Positions 53,047-53,324 of a stretch of DNA of 53,324 nucleotides are shown here, piece by piece; positions within the stretch are counted from its first letter, which is position 1; each line of letters starts with the position of its first letter. The position numbers and the translations under genes were made by a program. The stretch is taken from assembly GCA_021848125.1 (NCBI GenBank), contig JAJZMY010000009.1, forward strand, positions 1 through 53,324, read 5' to 3'. The DNA comes from Microcaldota archaeon (GTDB lineage Archaea > Micrarchaeota > Micrarchaeia > Micrarchaeales > Micrarchaeaceae). The notes beneath the pieces were generated by a model. That model was not told the origin of the DNA, did no database searches, and saw only the letters and a program-made list of their open reading frames with translations.

Positions 53047-53324
53047 ATGAATAAGAAAATTCAAAAGAAAAAGACAAATATTAAAAGTAAAGCTAAAAAT
53101 AAAAAGAATTTAATAAAAAAAAGTATAGAAGTTAAAAATAAGTTTAAAAAATTAAAAATTAAGAACATTAAAATAAAGAATAAAAAGAATTTAATAAAAA
53201 AAAGTATAGAAGTTAAAAATAAGTTTAAAAAATTAAAAATCAGAGACCTTAAAATAAAGAAGAAGGATAAAAAGAATTTAGAACATATTAAAAAAAGAGG
53301 GCTTTTAAATAATCCAAAGGCAGG
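53047..53324 (+). CDS. Lysine-rich protein with 27-residue internal repeat (3' partial)
   Basis: The frame from ATG 53047 is open to the window end (92 codons visible). The product is extremely basic (about half Lys) and carries two tandem copies of a unit containing NLIKKSIEVKNKFKKLKI, 27 residues apart. It then reads EHIKKRGLLNNPKAG at the edge. It may be a basic nucleic-acid-binding tail preceding a folded domain outside the window, as seen in TFB here. No function is assigned. TATA-like ATATATTAG lies about 35 bases upstream. Confidence 0.65.
   Translation, partial: MNKKIQKKKTNIKSKAKNKKNLIKKSIEVKNKFKKLKIKNIKIKNKKNLIKKSIEVKNKFKKLKIRDLKIKKKDKKNLEHIKKRGLLNNPKA
53098..53159. repeat. 62-bp tandem-type repeat, copy 1
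   Basis: Perfect 62-base match to 53179-53240, with an 81-base period, so the repeat unit equals 27 codons and the reading frame is kept. It lies inside the lysine-rich ORF. The near-perfect DNA identity implies recent duplication or strong selection for homogeneity. Confidence 0.9.
53179..53240. repeat. 62-bp tandem-type repeat, copy 2
   Basis: Second copy of the 62-base unit, identical to 53098-53159. After it the sequence diverges (CAGAGACC against TAAGAACA). Confidence 0.9.

Noticed and set aside
1-53324. CRISPR array or cas genes
   Set aside because: No regularly spaced short repeats and no Cas-like proteins were seen.

Overview
The window is an AT-rich archaeal chromosome segment with gene-dense, mostly short intergenic spacing. 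The archaeal assignment rests on directly recognisable families: transcription factor B, proteasome beta subunit with an autocatalytic Thr, aCPSF1/FttA nuclease, aIF5A with a hypusine site, aIF6, ribosomal proteins S24e, S27ae and L11, Spt5, PCNA, Hef-type helicase, Trm5, archaeal-type TyrRS/ValRS, SepF, and two tRNAs with an intron after position 37. Most genes carry a GGTG Shine-Dalgarno core about five bases before the start. The small streamlined gene set, together with a plasma-membrane H+-ATPase-type P-ATPase, suggests a small-genome (DPANN-like) archaeon, possibly from an acidic habitat such as Parvarchaeota/Micrarchaeota. That placement is inference only.

Layout: 1-2.6 kb carries ksgA (cut by the window edge), sepF and a cation/proton antiporter. 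2.7-7.2 kb carries a Hef-like helicase, tRNA-Phe (with intron) and tRNA-Gly, a DPM1-like glycosyltransferase, a SPOUT RNA methyltransferase and a CPBP membrane protease. 7.2-8.1 kb is a translation cluster (aIF5A, S24e, S27ae). 8.4-13.4 kb is an inserted island (below). 13.2-18.2 kb carries aCPSF1, proteasome beta, a TRAM protein, a small surface protein and TFB with a very long basic tail. 18.2-19.5 kb is an accessory patch with a GC-rich structured segment and an N-glycosylation-rich coiled-coil surface protein. 19.5-27 kb has an aldehyde dehydrogenase and a complete suf operon (sufB-sufD-HTH regulator-sufC-sufS-sufU). 27-31 kb has ScpB/ScpA and an M1 aminopeptidase. 31-41 kb has a paired small transporter, aIF6, a CDKAL1-type methylthiotransferase, a flippase, ThpR, ValRS, a flavin reductase and a DEAD-box helicase. 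41-53 kb has tRNA-Thr (with intron), a HAD protein, PCNA, an MscS channel, DUF355, TyrRS, the P-ATPase, HtpX, Trm5, Spt5-L11, a DsrE protein and the start of a lysine-rich repeat protein.

The standout is 8436-13363. A perfect 166-bp direct repeat consists of the last 164 bases of the aCPSF1 gene, including its stop codon, plus 2 bases. It brackets a 4.6-kb unique segment. The copy at 13198 completes the intact aCPSF1 gene; the copy at 8436 is an orphan 3' fragment. This is the architecture of an element integrated into the 3' end of an essential protein gene while restoring that gene. The cargo is one operon: a 44-codon ORF, a class II Fic protein with an alpha-helical (HEAT-like) C-terminal half, a 39-aa peptide gene, a radical SAM/SPASM enzyme and a class I SAM methyltransferase. 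A decayed zinc-ribbon transposase relic sits at the promoter-proximal end, and no integrase is present. I regard it as a candidate undescribed peptide- or protein-modification system on a mobile island.

Other noteworthy points: probable AUA/AUU start codons at rSAM and sufD, supported by the perfectly placed GGTG motif; a Cys-cluster HTH protein embedded in the suf operon; two unassigned structured-RNA candidates; and small genes (S27ae, several peptides) that a length cut-off would miss.
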